Below are positions 11,589-22,169 of a DNA stretch of 64,000 nt, in pieces; position 1 is the stretch's first letter, and each line of letters begins with the position of its first letter. The stretch is from Hemileia vastatrix (taxonomy: Eukaryota; Basidiomycota; Pucciniomycetes; Pucciniales; Zaghouaniaceae): NCBI GenBank assembly GCA_030280995.1, contig JASXTE010000256.1, positions 1 through 64,000 on the forward strand, written 5' to 3'. The notes under the pieces are model-generated. The model was not told the DNA's origin. It did no database searches and was given only the letters and a program-made list of their open reading frames with translations. The position numbers and the translations under genes are program-made.

Positions 11589-12041
11589 TCAATCCAAAGA
11601 GATATCAATATCTTCGTAACTCAAGTTCTTTTCTTCATCTCCCTCTTCCTTTCCCTTTCTGATGTTCTCTTTCTGAAAGTCTTGAATGACTTTCTGATCC
11701 AATTTCAATTCTGGATGGTCCTCATCGAGAGCTCTCAAAGACTTTAACCCTAATTCCAACCTTTCCAAGATCTCCATTATCTCTTCCTGCATCTCTTTTA
11801 ACAGCTTCTTTGATACTGAGATCATCTTTTCTTGTTCCATATGTTGATCGTGGGTGAGATTCAAAAGGTTTTGAACTGGAGTATTTCTTCCCAGCACTTT
11901 TAGGTTGTTTTTCAATTCTAAGAAGGTTTGTTGAGAATTCTTAGATGAAATCTCTTGAGATTCAATCAGTTTCATGAGGTGGTCTGATTTGGAAGTCAAT
12001 GAATTGAGTTTGGTGTGAAGAGTGTCTAAAAAGTAGGGCAT
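11589..12041 (-). CDS. Small coiled-coil protein, unknown
   Basis: Single ORF of 150 residues from ATG 12041. The protein is helical and charged: LHTKLNSLTSKSDHLMKLIE, then LLKEMQEEIMEILERLELGL, ending in an acidic tail. It looks like a subunit of a coiled-coil complex, but I do not recognise the family. The 5' end is uncertain. A good donor (GTGAGT, 12126-12121) and an acceptor (TTTTTAG, 12033-12027) flank a 100-bp segment that contains the chosen ATG. If that intron is spliced, the frame continues upstream as NAQTSLNK and further, yet no ATG is found before an in-frame TGA, so the start would move down to ATG 11975. Both versions keep the coiled coil. Confidence 0.45.
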   Translation of the reverse strand: MPYFLDTLHTKLNSLTSKSDHLMKLIESQEISSKNSQQTFLELKNNLKVLGRNTPVQNLLNLTHDQHMEQEKMISVSKKLLKEMQEEIMEILERLELGLKSLRALDEDHPELKLDQKVIQDFQKENIRKGKEEGDEEKNLSYEDIDISLD

Positions 12042-12469
12042 TTAGTCAAGAATTGACAAAGAGAGGTTTGAGTTAGAAGTGGGAAAGCAGCAACAAGTCA
12101 GGTCATTTTCAATATGCATTACTCACCTTTATTCAATGAGGTTTGAGCGTTATGAGGGTAGACAATTGCAATTATTGATGCGATGTATTTCGTTGTGATG
12201 TTTCGAGTTCAAGAGAAGAGAAAACGTCGATCGTCGATACGAGAACACTTTTTACAGCTCTTTGAGGATCTTCCTCACATCATTCCGCAAACAAGCGATT
12301 AGTCAAGCTGATAATTACACTGTGATATAGTAAGAGACAACGATGAGCCGACTACAAATGTCATACAAGTACAAAGATGAGAGAATAGGGTATGCCTCTC
12401 GAAACCTGCCTCAGAGAGTCTTCAAAGGTGACAAAACAAGACAAAGTGCAAATGAAAGATATCGAAGAA
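12042..12469. other. Intergenic: leader of the coiled-coil ORF and 3' end of the F-box-like gene
   Basis: 428 bp. It holds the possible leader exon of the 11589-12041 ORF (about 12127-12200) and otherwise no supported gene. Confidence 0.5.
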
Positions 12470-14363
12470 TCATGGGATCCATCTCAAAACTCCACTTCTT
12501 TTCCTACTACCTCTTCTACCGTTTCCTGAGGCCATCGATCCCAGTGGTGAATGCCAATCCATTCTGTCTTGAGTTTCTTCGAACTCCCATTCGGAATCCC
12601 AATTCATGTCATAGGTAAAAGATTCTTGAGACGAAGACAGAAGACTTGAAGACCTTCTGGAGTTCAAGAAAGGACATGATTCACTTGAAGGGAAACGTCT
12701 CATCGAGGTGCTCGAATGCGAAGTCGAACTGGAACTCGAAGTCGAAAAAGTAGAGGTTGGTGAACTGGAAAGAGAAGGAATTGATTCAGTTGGACTGAAA
12801 CTTGAAGTCGTAGAAGAGTAGGCGGAAGCAGAGGTTGAGGTAGGAGGTTCGATGTTGATGCTGTGACTTGTACTTGTACTTGAGAAGGTGTGAATCTGAT
12901 GCTGGTCTTCAGCTACTGCTGTTCCATAGCTGTAAATCGGACAGATTCGACTATTGCAGTGCCTATGCCTTTCCTTCTCTCTCTGAAATTTACTCCATTC
13001 ACAATCTTTTTGATAACAATCCAACGATCTACAACCCAAGCCTAGACAGCTGCAGCCTCCATTCCCAGTAGCGTCATCTAGAATTCTGATCCCAGGAAAA
13101 TGAACGTTTTGAAAAGGATCCGAAATGGTATCTGAACCCATGTTGATATAATCTAGACTGTTCCGGCTCGAGAATCTATGCTCTTCGTTGTTGAAACTAT
13201 CTTCGATTTCTTTTCTTTTCAAAAGTGGGACGTCACCTAGCTCCAACAATCTTAACCTCCTGGATAGGATAGGATGATTCAATAGAAGCTGTAAGACTTG
13301 AGGATCAATGTTCTTGTTAGAGGAACCTAACAGTGTAAGAGTTGAGAGAGTTGAGATCGAAGTGATGGAGTGAGCGAAGGTCATGTCGAACATGAAGTTC
13401 CCAAGCTTCAAAAAAGCCAGTCTTGGCCACTGAGACAAGAAGCGGGTGAAGAGGTCGCTCGGTCTGATGAGCCAACAAGGAGAAGTGATCTGAGAAGGAG
13501 AACAGAGAGGGGAAAAGAGGTGAATATCAGCTTCCAAGATGATTCGCGAGCATCTGATTCTATCTTGCGTACTGTTTGATTCTGCTTTGGTGCTCACCCA
13601 TTCGAAGCTTTCCGGTGAGAGAGCCAAGAAGAACTCTAGAGCGTGTGGAAGATCACCTATTGGGATAGGTTATTGGTAGAACAAAATGAGGTTCAGATCA
13701 GTTCATAGCACCGAAGTCATGGAAGAACTGAAGAAAGTGAGAATAGCGGCATCTACTCACTAGCAGGAAATCTGACTTTCAAGACGTCGACTCTGAACTT
13801 GTAGGGCTGTAGAAACTTTGTCAAAGTAATCAAAGCTTTCCAATCCACTTTCGAAGGTAGTATAGTGATAGCTCTGACATGAGAAGCCAGTTGAGGTTGT
13901 TGCGAAAGGGTCGAGATTAAGCGAGTGAGAGAAGTTGAAGAAGTGATGACTAGATCTCTATAGAGAGATGGGATGATGATCTTGTTCAAAAGAGTGTTGA
14001 CTGTAAAGTTGAAAAAGTCGAGGAGAGGGAGAAGAGAGAAGGTAGGAAAGGCAGAAATGGAGATTATTAGCTAACTAAAATGATAAGGGAACAAGAATGT
14101 GGGGTATGCCTCAATGATAGTAGATAGAATGACTTACCTCTGACCACTGTAGTTCCATCTCCATTGTCAATGACTATCCTAGAGATATGAGAGACGATTT
14201 CCTCAGGCATGGTGTTCAGAGAAGGAGTGAGGGATAGACAATCTACAGGATCATCTGATAAGGAGATTGGCTTCAAGATGACTTTTGGAGCGACTATTAG
14301 GCTTGTGAAATGGTTATGTTGAGGTTCTAAAGGTGAGATTGGAGCTCTCAGGAATAAAGTCAT
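12470..14363 (-). CDS. F-box-like protein
   Basis: Three exons, 14363-14138, 14000-13761 and 13656-12470, give 550 residues in a continuous frame. Residues about 50-100 (MPEEIVSHISRIVID, then NTLLNKIIIPSLYRDLVITS) resemble the degenerate F-box plus the first leucine-rich segment of many basidiomycete F-box proteins (the usual form is LPPEIISHI, then LPLLYRHLV). The middle contains leucine-rich stretches (LSTLTLLGSS, LLLNHPILSRRLRLLELGD) compatible with LRR-like repeats. The C-terminal third is Ser/Thr-rich and probably disordered. F-box proteins link substrates to SCF ubiquitin ligases, but the substrate cannot be inferred. A Cys-rich stretch (GGCSCLGLGCRSLDC) in the third exon is unusual for the class and could bind metal. 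Confidence 0.65.
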
Positions 14364-14703
14364 CTTTGGTTAAGGAGGGAAAGAGGAAAGGATGTCGAAG
14401 TAGAAAGTCTAGAAGAAAGTTGAAGTGTGAACCAATTTAAGGGTTTGGCTTGAGATCATATCTAGATCTGATACGCTCTTCATCAAGATCACTCCTTCCA
14501 TTTCTGATCTGATTATCTATTTATTCATCTACAGTCTTGACTTCAAAGATCATCAATCATCAAGAATTGGTCGAGGAGCAAGCAAGCTGGACAAACCTAA
14601 TCTCCTCTTCTCTCCGAAGCTCTTGCCTATCACCTTCAGCTTCAACTTCAACGATCTCATCTACTCTTTCTCTACCTCGGATTCTAATCCACTGTTTCCA
14701 GGG
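14364..14703. other. Divergent promoter between F-box-like and METTL14-like genes
   Basis: 340 bp between two divergent start codons. No TATA box is obvious. An out-of-frame ATG at 14537 opens a short ORF upstream of the METTL14-like start and could act as a uORF. Confidence 0.5.
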
Positions 14704-17551
14704 ATGGCTACAAGACTTGATGCCAAACCTCAACAGTCAATCTCAACTCCATCAATCCTCTCGAAACTGAGGCAGCTCAAATCTGAAATCAAAGATCAAC
14801 ACTCGCTCCAGCATCCTTCATCATCAACTCCTCCGCCTTCTCAGCTACCCAGAATCAGAGACCTTCCAGCTTGGAACCAGTTCAGATCAGAAATAGAGCA
14901 ACAGATAGAGATTCAAGCAAAGACTCTGGAACAAGAGCAGAAGGAGAAAGAGAAAGACTCACAGCAATCTACAAGCTCATCTGTCTCCACTCAAAATCAC
15001 ACACAGATTCAGCCACAGAACGAGGATGAGGGGGAAATCGGGTACAAGCAGAAGATCCAGGATAGACTTGATAGAAGTAAGAAGTTGGGCCCAAATTATG
15101 TGAGTCGAAGGTGTCTTGCGATAGTGAAGGAAGTGAACAGGATGTCCCAGCTACGCCTCTCCTCCCAAGAGCAGCCTTACTTGCTTCTATCAAAAGAGTT
15201 AGCACATCGATGTATCTTCTAGAACTGGAGTACATGCCAGTGGTCTTCAGAAGGGGGAAGCTCATCCTGCCCATCTCTTCCAATCTTCTATTTCCCTTTT
15301 CCTACAGATCGTAGCCGAAGACACTGTTAGAAACGATTATTCTCAACGATTCGTAGATAGTGGTATCGGAGAACTCCCGGGAAATGCCGTCAGGAATCCG
15401 AGCTTCGAGACTCGATTTCAAGAGTGAGTCGTCTGCTTCTTGTGTGATTTCCTTCACCTTTCAAAGACGTCTAACCTGCCTTTTCTCACTTGGTTTTTTC
15501 TTTTTCAGGTATCCTCGATTACAGAAGCTAGTCCGAATGAAAGACATTCAAATCATCAAACAGTCTAGGAATCCAACCTATCTCCAAGCTGATCTGAAAC
15601 AATCTCTAATGCCATTCTCAGAACTCACTTCAAAGTTTCTAGAGCCATCAAAGGAATCGAATCAAGACCAGAACATAAAGTCTTTTAAATATCAAGATCC
15701 GAGCTCGAACGAACTTTCCAGAGAACAAGGAGGAGAAGAGGACAGCTACGAAGGAATGACAGCTTCATCTTCAACCATAACTTCATCTCCAGGTAGGAAT
15801 CCAAGCCATCAATCATTACTTCCAAATCCAAGTCATGACTCCACTGAGACTTCAATTTCAACCTCTACTTCAGTCGCTTCGACTTCTGATCAAAACAGAG
15901 AGTCTGACTCTTCTCCGGGAGCGATTCAGACTTCTGAAAGCCAACACTCTGGATCTTCCGAAACTGCTTTGAAGAGACCTTTCCATCTACTTCAACTCCT
16001 ACCAATCAAATTTGATGTGATAGTCATTGATCCACCTTTGGAAGCTTATGAATGGGAAGAGACTCCTTGTTCTTCGAAGGAAAGTGGTAGGACTTGGTCT
16101 TGGAGAGACATCTCTGAATTGCCAATCCCGAATTTGGCAGCCAAGGAAAGGTGAGCTTTCTTCTGTCTTGTCCAGCTTATGTCTCTAGATGATGAGGATA
16201 CTGATTTCGGAATTGGCTCTGCATTCTCTCCTTTCTCTTCCTCAGCTTCATCTTTCTCTGGGTTGGAACTGGATCTGGAGATGGTTTGGAAAGAGGCAGA
16301 GAAATCTTAACCAAGTGGGGCTACAGAAGATGCGAAGATATAGTTTGGGTGAGAACCAATCCGAATGCAAACGAGATCGAGAAAGAACAAGCTTCAACCA
16401 ATTCAGCTTTATCCAGATCGGCTCATCATTGTTTAATGGGAATCAAAGGAACAGTAAAAAGATCCAATGATACCAATTTCGTTCATTGCAACGTGGATAC
16501 CGATGTTATCCTTTGGGATGGCGAAAGTAAAGATTCTTCTTCAACAGATGCGAATTCAAGTACCAATCATAGGATAGATGCAAGATCAAAACCTCCAGAA
16601 CTTTACAATATAGCAGAGAATTTCTGTCTAGGAACTAGAAGATTGGAATTATTTGGCAGGAATCGAAACTTGAGAAGAGGCTGGTTGACAGTTGGATTGG
16701 AAGTTGGTTCCGAAGCTGAAGATTGGAGAGAAGGTCAAGCTCCTCTACAAGACATAAGAGCTGTAGAGCAAGCCAAGAATCCTCTCTTGAATCAAGTCGA
16801 AGATCAAGAACAATCGACTTCACTCTCGGATTCGGTGTTAGAATCGAACTTTCAAGCTTTGAAACCGATACAGTATTCGAAAGAAAGATTCGATTCAAAC
16901 TTCACACCAGAGAATTATCAAGTCGAACTTCGTTTCAGAGGGAATCTCATGCCTTTCAATGATGAGATCGATTCTTTGAGACCTAGATCACCTTCTCATT
17001 TTCATAACGCTGGAAGAGGTGGCTTCGGTAGAGGGAATTTCAATCGAGATCCAACGAGTAGTAGAGATTCTCCTTTACCAAAAGGTCTTGGAAAGTCATC
17101 CGTTTCTCCATCAATGAAACCGAATGAAATTTTGGAAGAGTTCTCTATTTCGACTTTCAATCAAGATTCGTCTTCACGAGATGATGTCGGCTTAGATCGA
17201 TACCATCAACAAAAGGAAATGCAAGCTCAAATCCAATCTCACATGAACCTATTCTATCAAAATCAACAAGTTCAACAACAATACTTGGATCAAAATCAAT
17301 CGGTGCATTATCCTTCTCAAGGACATCTCAATCCAATGTTTGTGCCTCAGAATCAACAAGGATTTCATCCTGTTCAACATCCTCATTCTCCTAGAACGAT
17401 TGGTGGATCAGGTTTAGGAGCTGGCATCGGAAGCAGAGTCGTGAGCGTCCATAGTGGAGATGAAATCTTGTCTGGACCTCAGAGAGTCGTTTTGGCTCAA
17501 CAACAATCGAGAGGTGGACGTGGAAGAGGGAACAGAGGATCAGGGAGGTAG
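14704..17551 (+). CDS. METTL14-like subunit of the mRNA N6-adenosine methyltransferase complex (MT-A70 family)
   Basis: Proposed exons are 14704-15099, 15141-15239, 15308-15423, 15509-16150 and 16246-17551 (852 residues). The last three are well supported. Exon 2 is weak: it needs a 41-bp intron before it and a GTGGTC donor after it. Family blocks are NDYSQRFVDSGIGELPGNAV, FQEYPRLQKLVRMKD, NPTYLQADL, FDVIVIDPPLEAYEW, FIFLWVGTGSGDGLERGREI, RRCEDIVWVRTN, HHCLMGIKGTVKRS, VDTDVILWDGE and FCLGTRRLELFGR. The DPPL at about residue 378, in place of the catalytic DPPW of METTL3, is what the METTL14 branch shows, where the subunit supports RNA binding and does not itself catalyse. The C-terminus is Gln-rich and ends RGGRGRGNRGSGR, like the RGG tail of METTL14. 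Expected role: partner of a METTL3/Ime4-type enzyme in the nucleus. The yeast relative is Kar4. Confidence 0.85.
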
Positions 17552-17815
17552 ATAGGATCGGAGGAAGAAATTCGACGTGGGATTCATAAAGGTCCAAGAG
17601 TTCAATGTTTCTTTACATGTATTTTTAAATTCGACAGTCATCATCAACAGCATGCAAATACTTGAGCAAATCGTGTGAAACGAGCATGACAGGATGCGAA
17701 TCGTGTCAATCGATGTAGCTTTGAATGGAGAGAGTTCTATAGATTTCAGAGAATCCTCGTTCACCAAGAGTGAAAAGAGGACTTTGATAATGATACAAGG
17801 TTTGCTTTTGTTTCC

Positions 17816-18812
17816 CTAGCCAAACATTCCACCAGACGAAGCACCTCCTTGACCTCCCATTGCCTGCATACGTTCACCGACTTTAGCGTTGACTGCGAAG
17901 AACTTAGAGACGCAACTAGCATTTGAGGAGAAGGGTTGATGGGAAGTTGATTTTGAGGTTCAAGTTTCGGTTCAGAGTTTCATTCGAAGGGGGACAGAGA
18001 AAAGTGAGAGGAAGGAAAGGAAAGGAAAGAAAGCATTCAGCATTTTGAGGAAAGCAAAAGTCGAGATATCTCTACCTAGATTCTAGAGTCGTCTCTGAGA
18101 TCTTCAAAGAGTATCAGAAAGCAATGTAGCATTCTATCGTGGCAAATGAGAAAGACTTGTAGCCCTTTGCGAAAGGGAGGAATGAATGAAGATTTTGCTC
18201 CAAGCTCGACTCCTTTGCCCTTGTTCCTCTCTTCTTTGCTTCACTCGAGTCTCTTTTGCAAAGCGAAGAACCTTTTCACTATCGATTCCTGATGACCGAG
18301 TCAGCTATTGGAATTGCGAGTCATCTTTGAAGATGAAAGCTTTGTTGCTGACCTTTATTTCGATTGAGCCTGTATGGCTTACTCTCTCCATTTCTTCCTG
18401 TTTATGCGTAGATAGAACTCACCGATCAATGCAAACACTTTCACCCTTATTGAGGTCTGCCTCTAGATACCTTGTGTTGATGCATTTGTTGTGACAAGAA
18501 GAAACCAATCTGTTGAAGACATCTGTAATCATGTCCAACTAGAACAGCATAGCCAATCCATTCAGATGGGAGAAGTTCATAGATAGAGATCAGAATAATT
18601 CAAAGATGATTCATCAAGAGTAGAGAGAAAGAGATAGAAGAGAAAGAGAAGCAACAAAGTCAATATCTTGAAAATTGAGAGAAAGTTGAAGTTGTGGATC
18701 TCTCTTTCTGACTGACCTCTGCTGTGGCAGCTTCCAATTGAGCTGAGCCAGCTGCACCGACTTGTGCATTTGCTGACGAGTTATTCGATCCTCCAAATCC
18801 AAACATTGACAT
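17816..18812 (-). CDS. TIM10: Mitochondrial import chaperone Tim10
   Basis: Three exons, 18812-18717, 18538-18423 and 17915-17816, give 103 residues. The start [15 protein letters not shown] is followed by the Tim10 core: [36 protein letters not shown], and [11 protein letters not shown] near the end. The twin CX3C motif is present (C-HNK-C and C-IDR-C), with the second Cys of the last pair read across the exon 2/3 junction. Small Tim proteins of this type form the Tim9-Tim10 hexamer of the intermembrane space and escort carrier proteins to TIM22. The last intron is long for this window (507 bp, 17916-18422); a sizeable open frame on its opposite strand looks like a shadow. Donor 1 is GTCAGT. 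Confidence 0.92.
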
Positions 18813-19358
18813 CTTGAACTTGAAATGGTGTTGAGTTTTGGGTGGAGTTCTGAACTTTGCTTTTTGCTCTCGACTGGGAAGGATTTCGCATCGGCCCCTC
18901 CCTTTTTCTCCCTCTTCAAAACAAGCTGCTATCAAAGACAGAGACAATTTAAAAAAGCTTAGACATTAGAATTAGATAAAGTAGTAAAGAAAAGTAGTAG
19001 GGATTTTGAACAAAGTTATTGGCATAAAGGTTTCGGTTGTTGAGAGGTGACTTTAATAGAACTCAGGGACAAGAGAGGAGGTTTGTAGAAGAAAACCACA
19101 GACAGAAACAGAAGAAGCTGACATTGGTGTTTTTGAAATGGGAGAGGAGGAATGATGTGGGGTAGCACAGAGCAAAATTTGGTTAAGAGACGACGACAAA
19201 GACAAGAGAAAAGAAACAACGTTTACTAAGATACAATTTGATAAGAGAGAAAAACAGAGAAAGAAGGAAGGTGGAAGAGAATGTTCATTTGAAAGATTTT
19301 TGAGTTTGAAAGGTTTTTGGAATGCAAAATTGGAAAAGGGACTCGAGAAGAGTGGAAT
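18813..19358. other. Intergenic: TIM10 promoter and 3' region of the Ser-rich gene
   Basis: 546 bp, A-rich on the plus strand. No supported gene or RNA. Confidence 0.5.
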
Positions 19359-22169
19359 CTATGATTTTGTTCTTTTACTTGATTTTCTACCTCTTGTTTG
19401 AACGACCTTTTGATTTGAAGAACCACCCAATTCCACCTTGTCCTCGTTGTCCGTCGAAGCATTTGATCTTTTTTGGGGAGTGATCGAATCAGAGCCGTTC
19501 ATTCTTGACCTTCTAGATTCGTTCTCTGTACCAGCAGAAGTTGAAAGTTCACCACTAACACCATTCTTTTTGACCATCATTTCCAAATCGTCATCCGCTT
19601 CACCTGCTTCCACTCCCCAAGCTAGATCTAATTCGCTCAAAGGCATGTCTTCAGGTCTACCAAATTGATGAAGCATGTCCTCCTCTTCTGCTTCGTTTTG
19701 ATAATCAGCTCTGGTTGGTGATAGATCTGCAGAAACCGATCTTGCGTTTTGAAGCCAATCTGAGCCTGCCGATAGACTTGAATGAGAATCATCTTCTTCC
19801 ATTCCTTCCTCTGCTCCAGCATTTGAAGTCTCGTTGCGTGATGTTCGAGTATTTGGTTTCTGAAGCGCTTTCAAAGAAGAAGAATTCAAACGAGGTTTGG
19901 AGGAAGAAGTAGTTTCTTTGGTTGATGAAGAACCGATGAGTTCCTCTTCGACTTCATCGGATTCTATCTTTTCATTTCCTTCCACCGATTCCGAAAGGTT
20001 CAATGCTTCTGGCTCCTTGAGACCATCCGATTGTTTGCCTTTGAGAATTGAAGGACTCAAAACAATGTCACCGTCTACACCGATTCCCATTCCCAATCCA
20101 CTTGAAGTTCGATGAAGACCAGGAGTGAGAAGACTTGGACTTGGCATCCCACCGACCAAACCGGAGCTTGGTCTGCCCAGGTTCAGATGTAGATGCAAAG
20201 CTCTGACCGAATCCGATGGAGAGAGTAGTGGAGATGTTGAAGCGATTCCTTTCTTGTCCTCTGCGTTTGAAGCTGAGTCTTGTAGAGTTCCCGAGCGAGA
20301 AGGTGTATTGGTACTGCTGTCAGTACTGACAGCCGTGGCACTCGAGTTTGATTCATTGAAGCTACTATGATGACGAGTTGCTGCATTTCTTCTGGTTTGT
20401 AGACCTCTGGCAGTGTTCCTAGCTGAAGCTTTCTTTCCCACCTCGGTGACAGAAGCTTCACCTTCGTCTCCATCTTCTTGAGATTCTTGAGCCTCGTCTT
20501 TTCCGTTCTTCCCCTCCTGCTTTGGTCTCCTTTGTCCATCGTTTTCTTCATCATTATCTCCCCAGGGTAAGCTGAGGAAAAGCTTTCCAGCATCAGCTCT
20601 TGGTTTGGGAGGTGAAGGTAGAGCATGAGCAAAGACGGCTTCGCCTTTCCTAATCGAGGCCGCGCTGCTTAGATCCGAAGACGTGGAAGCTGGCTCGGCT
20701 TGAGATTTGGATTTGACGGGAATCGAGATCTTGTCTAGAGATTCTTTCTTGTTAGCGTTGACTGCGGATCTAGTTCTAGTGGCTAGTGGAGCTGATTGGG
20801 ATGCATCGAGATTTGATTTCGACTTGGAAGGACTGCTGTTGTTACTCTTGGGATCACCTTGTTGAGCTGACAGATTTGCATCAGAAGCTTTCTTCGAAGC
20901 TGAGTAATCGATGGTAGATTCCAATTCACCTCCAACACTGACAGGACTTCTAGGAGTAGTTGCTGGAGTGTCTTCAGCATCAATGTCAGTAGTAGATCCA
21001 CTTCCAGATCCTTCAATCCTCTCTGAATGTTGGTTCCTAGATTTGTTGAGCTTTGAACTTGGGAAATCGAATCTACCAACGCCATTGAAGTGAGCCTTTT
21101 CTGATCTAGATGATTGAGAGAACCCTCCTTCCAAATCGTAGTCGTTTCCATTCAGGCATTGCTTCGTGGAAATCGTCTTCTTCATCTTCCTCCGGATCTG
21201 ATGATTCTTCTCCTTCGTAAGCCAAAGTATCCCTTTCATTGAACTCTGCATCGTCCATTCCTTCAAAGACCATATCCATTCCATTTCTTCATGACCTAAT
21301 CTGATCCTGATAACGACGACGATGGGAGATGTTTGTGATTCTTGACATCTTCGATTTGAGTTTGAGATCTAGAATGGTGAAGCTTAGAAGTCTTGTGAAC
21401 ATTCATGGAAGCAGATCTGATCCTAGACTTCGATTTGGTAGAAGAGGAGGAGAAATCAAGGGATGAACCGTCTTCGAAGGAGTAGTCCTTGGATTTGAGA
21501 CCATTCACGGAAATGGACCTGTTATGACTTTTGATCTTAATACGACTTGGACCATTCCTTGAATTTGAGAATGAACGTTTCTTCGAAGATGGATCGAAAA
21601 GTGTAGATGTCGTCCTCCTAGACCTTGATTTTACCATTCCTGATATCGACTGCTCCATTGCCGTTATAGCAACTCCTTTCTTCTTGTTCTTCTAAATCCA
21701 TGTCGGAAGCGTAGTCAGGTTCTTGAGCTCTCAACAAAGCAGTCGTAGCATCTCCAGCATCCGAATCGTAACCTCCTAGATCACCAGATCCGAGAGAGTT
21801 GCTGAAATCATGATGACCGTAGCTGGAAGATGCATTGAGACTAGAAGCTGAAGTCGAAGCTTGTAGACTTGAGTGATGTTGTTGAGGAGAAGTACCACTG
21901 AACCTCGAATGTCTGGCAATGGCGGTAGAAATCGATTGAGAAGGATTTGAGTCGGAAGTCGACTCCGAGACAGGCGGGAGAGTGCTTCTGGTCGAAGTTG
22001 AAGGCGATGATGATGACTGTTGAGGGTTGTTGAGAGGTGATACTCGAAGTTTGAGTCTGATTGGTGGATTTGTAGAGAGAGATTGATTGGTTGAGGAAGA
22101 GTTGACGCCAGGAGCCGGTGGCGAAAAAGATTCCGAACGAGAAGCGATGGTCGCAGGCAATTCTTTCAT
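19359..22169 (-). CDS. Ser-rich low-complexity protein, unknown; reading frame near 21.1-21.7 kb doubtful
   Basis: The simplest model is exon 1 22169-21635 and exon 2 21295-19359, joined by a GTAAAA..TTAG intron, giving 823 residues. The start is MKELPATIASRSESFSPPAP. The text is Ser/Pro/Asn-rich with acidic patches (ALLRAQEPDYASDMDLEEQE, GVEAGEADDDLEMM) and basic ends (TRGRKSSKRTKS). No domain is recognised; it could be a regulatory or chromatin protein. Two oddities make the model uncertain. The proposed intron is open for 120 codons in another frame with similar Ser-rich composition. The first 45 codons of exon 2 read better in a third frame, as acidic text (TLAYEGEESSDPEEDEEDDF), which joins the main frame only if about one base is removed near 21155. 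So the gene may carry small indels or have a different exon layout. Confidence 0.55.

Noticed and set aside
18186..18494. Plus-strand open frame of 102 codons
   Set aside because: It lies antisense over TIM10 exon 2 and its last intron, and its text is not protein-like.
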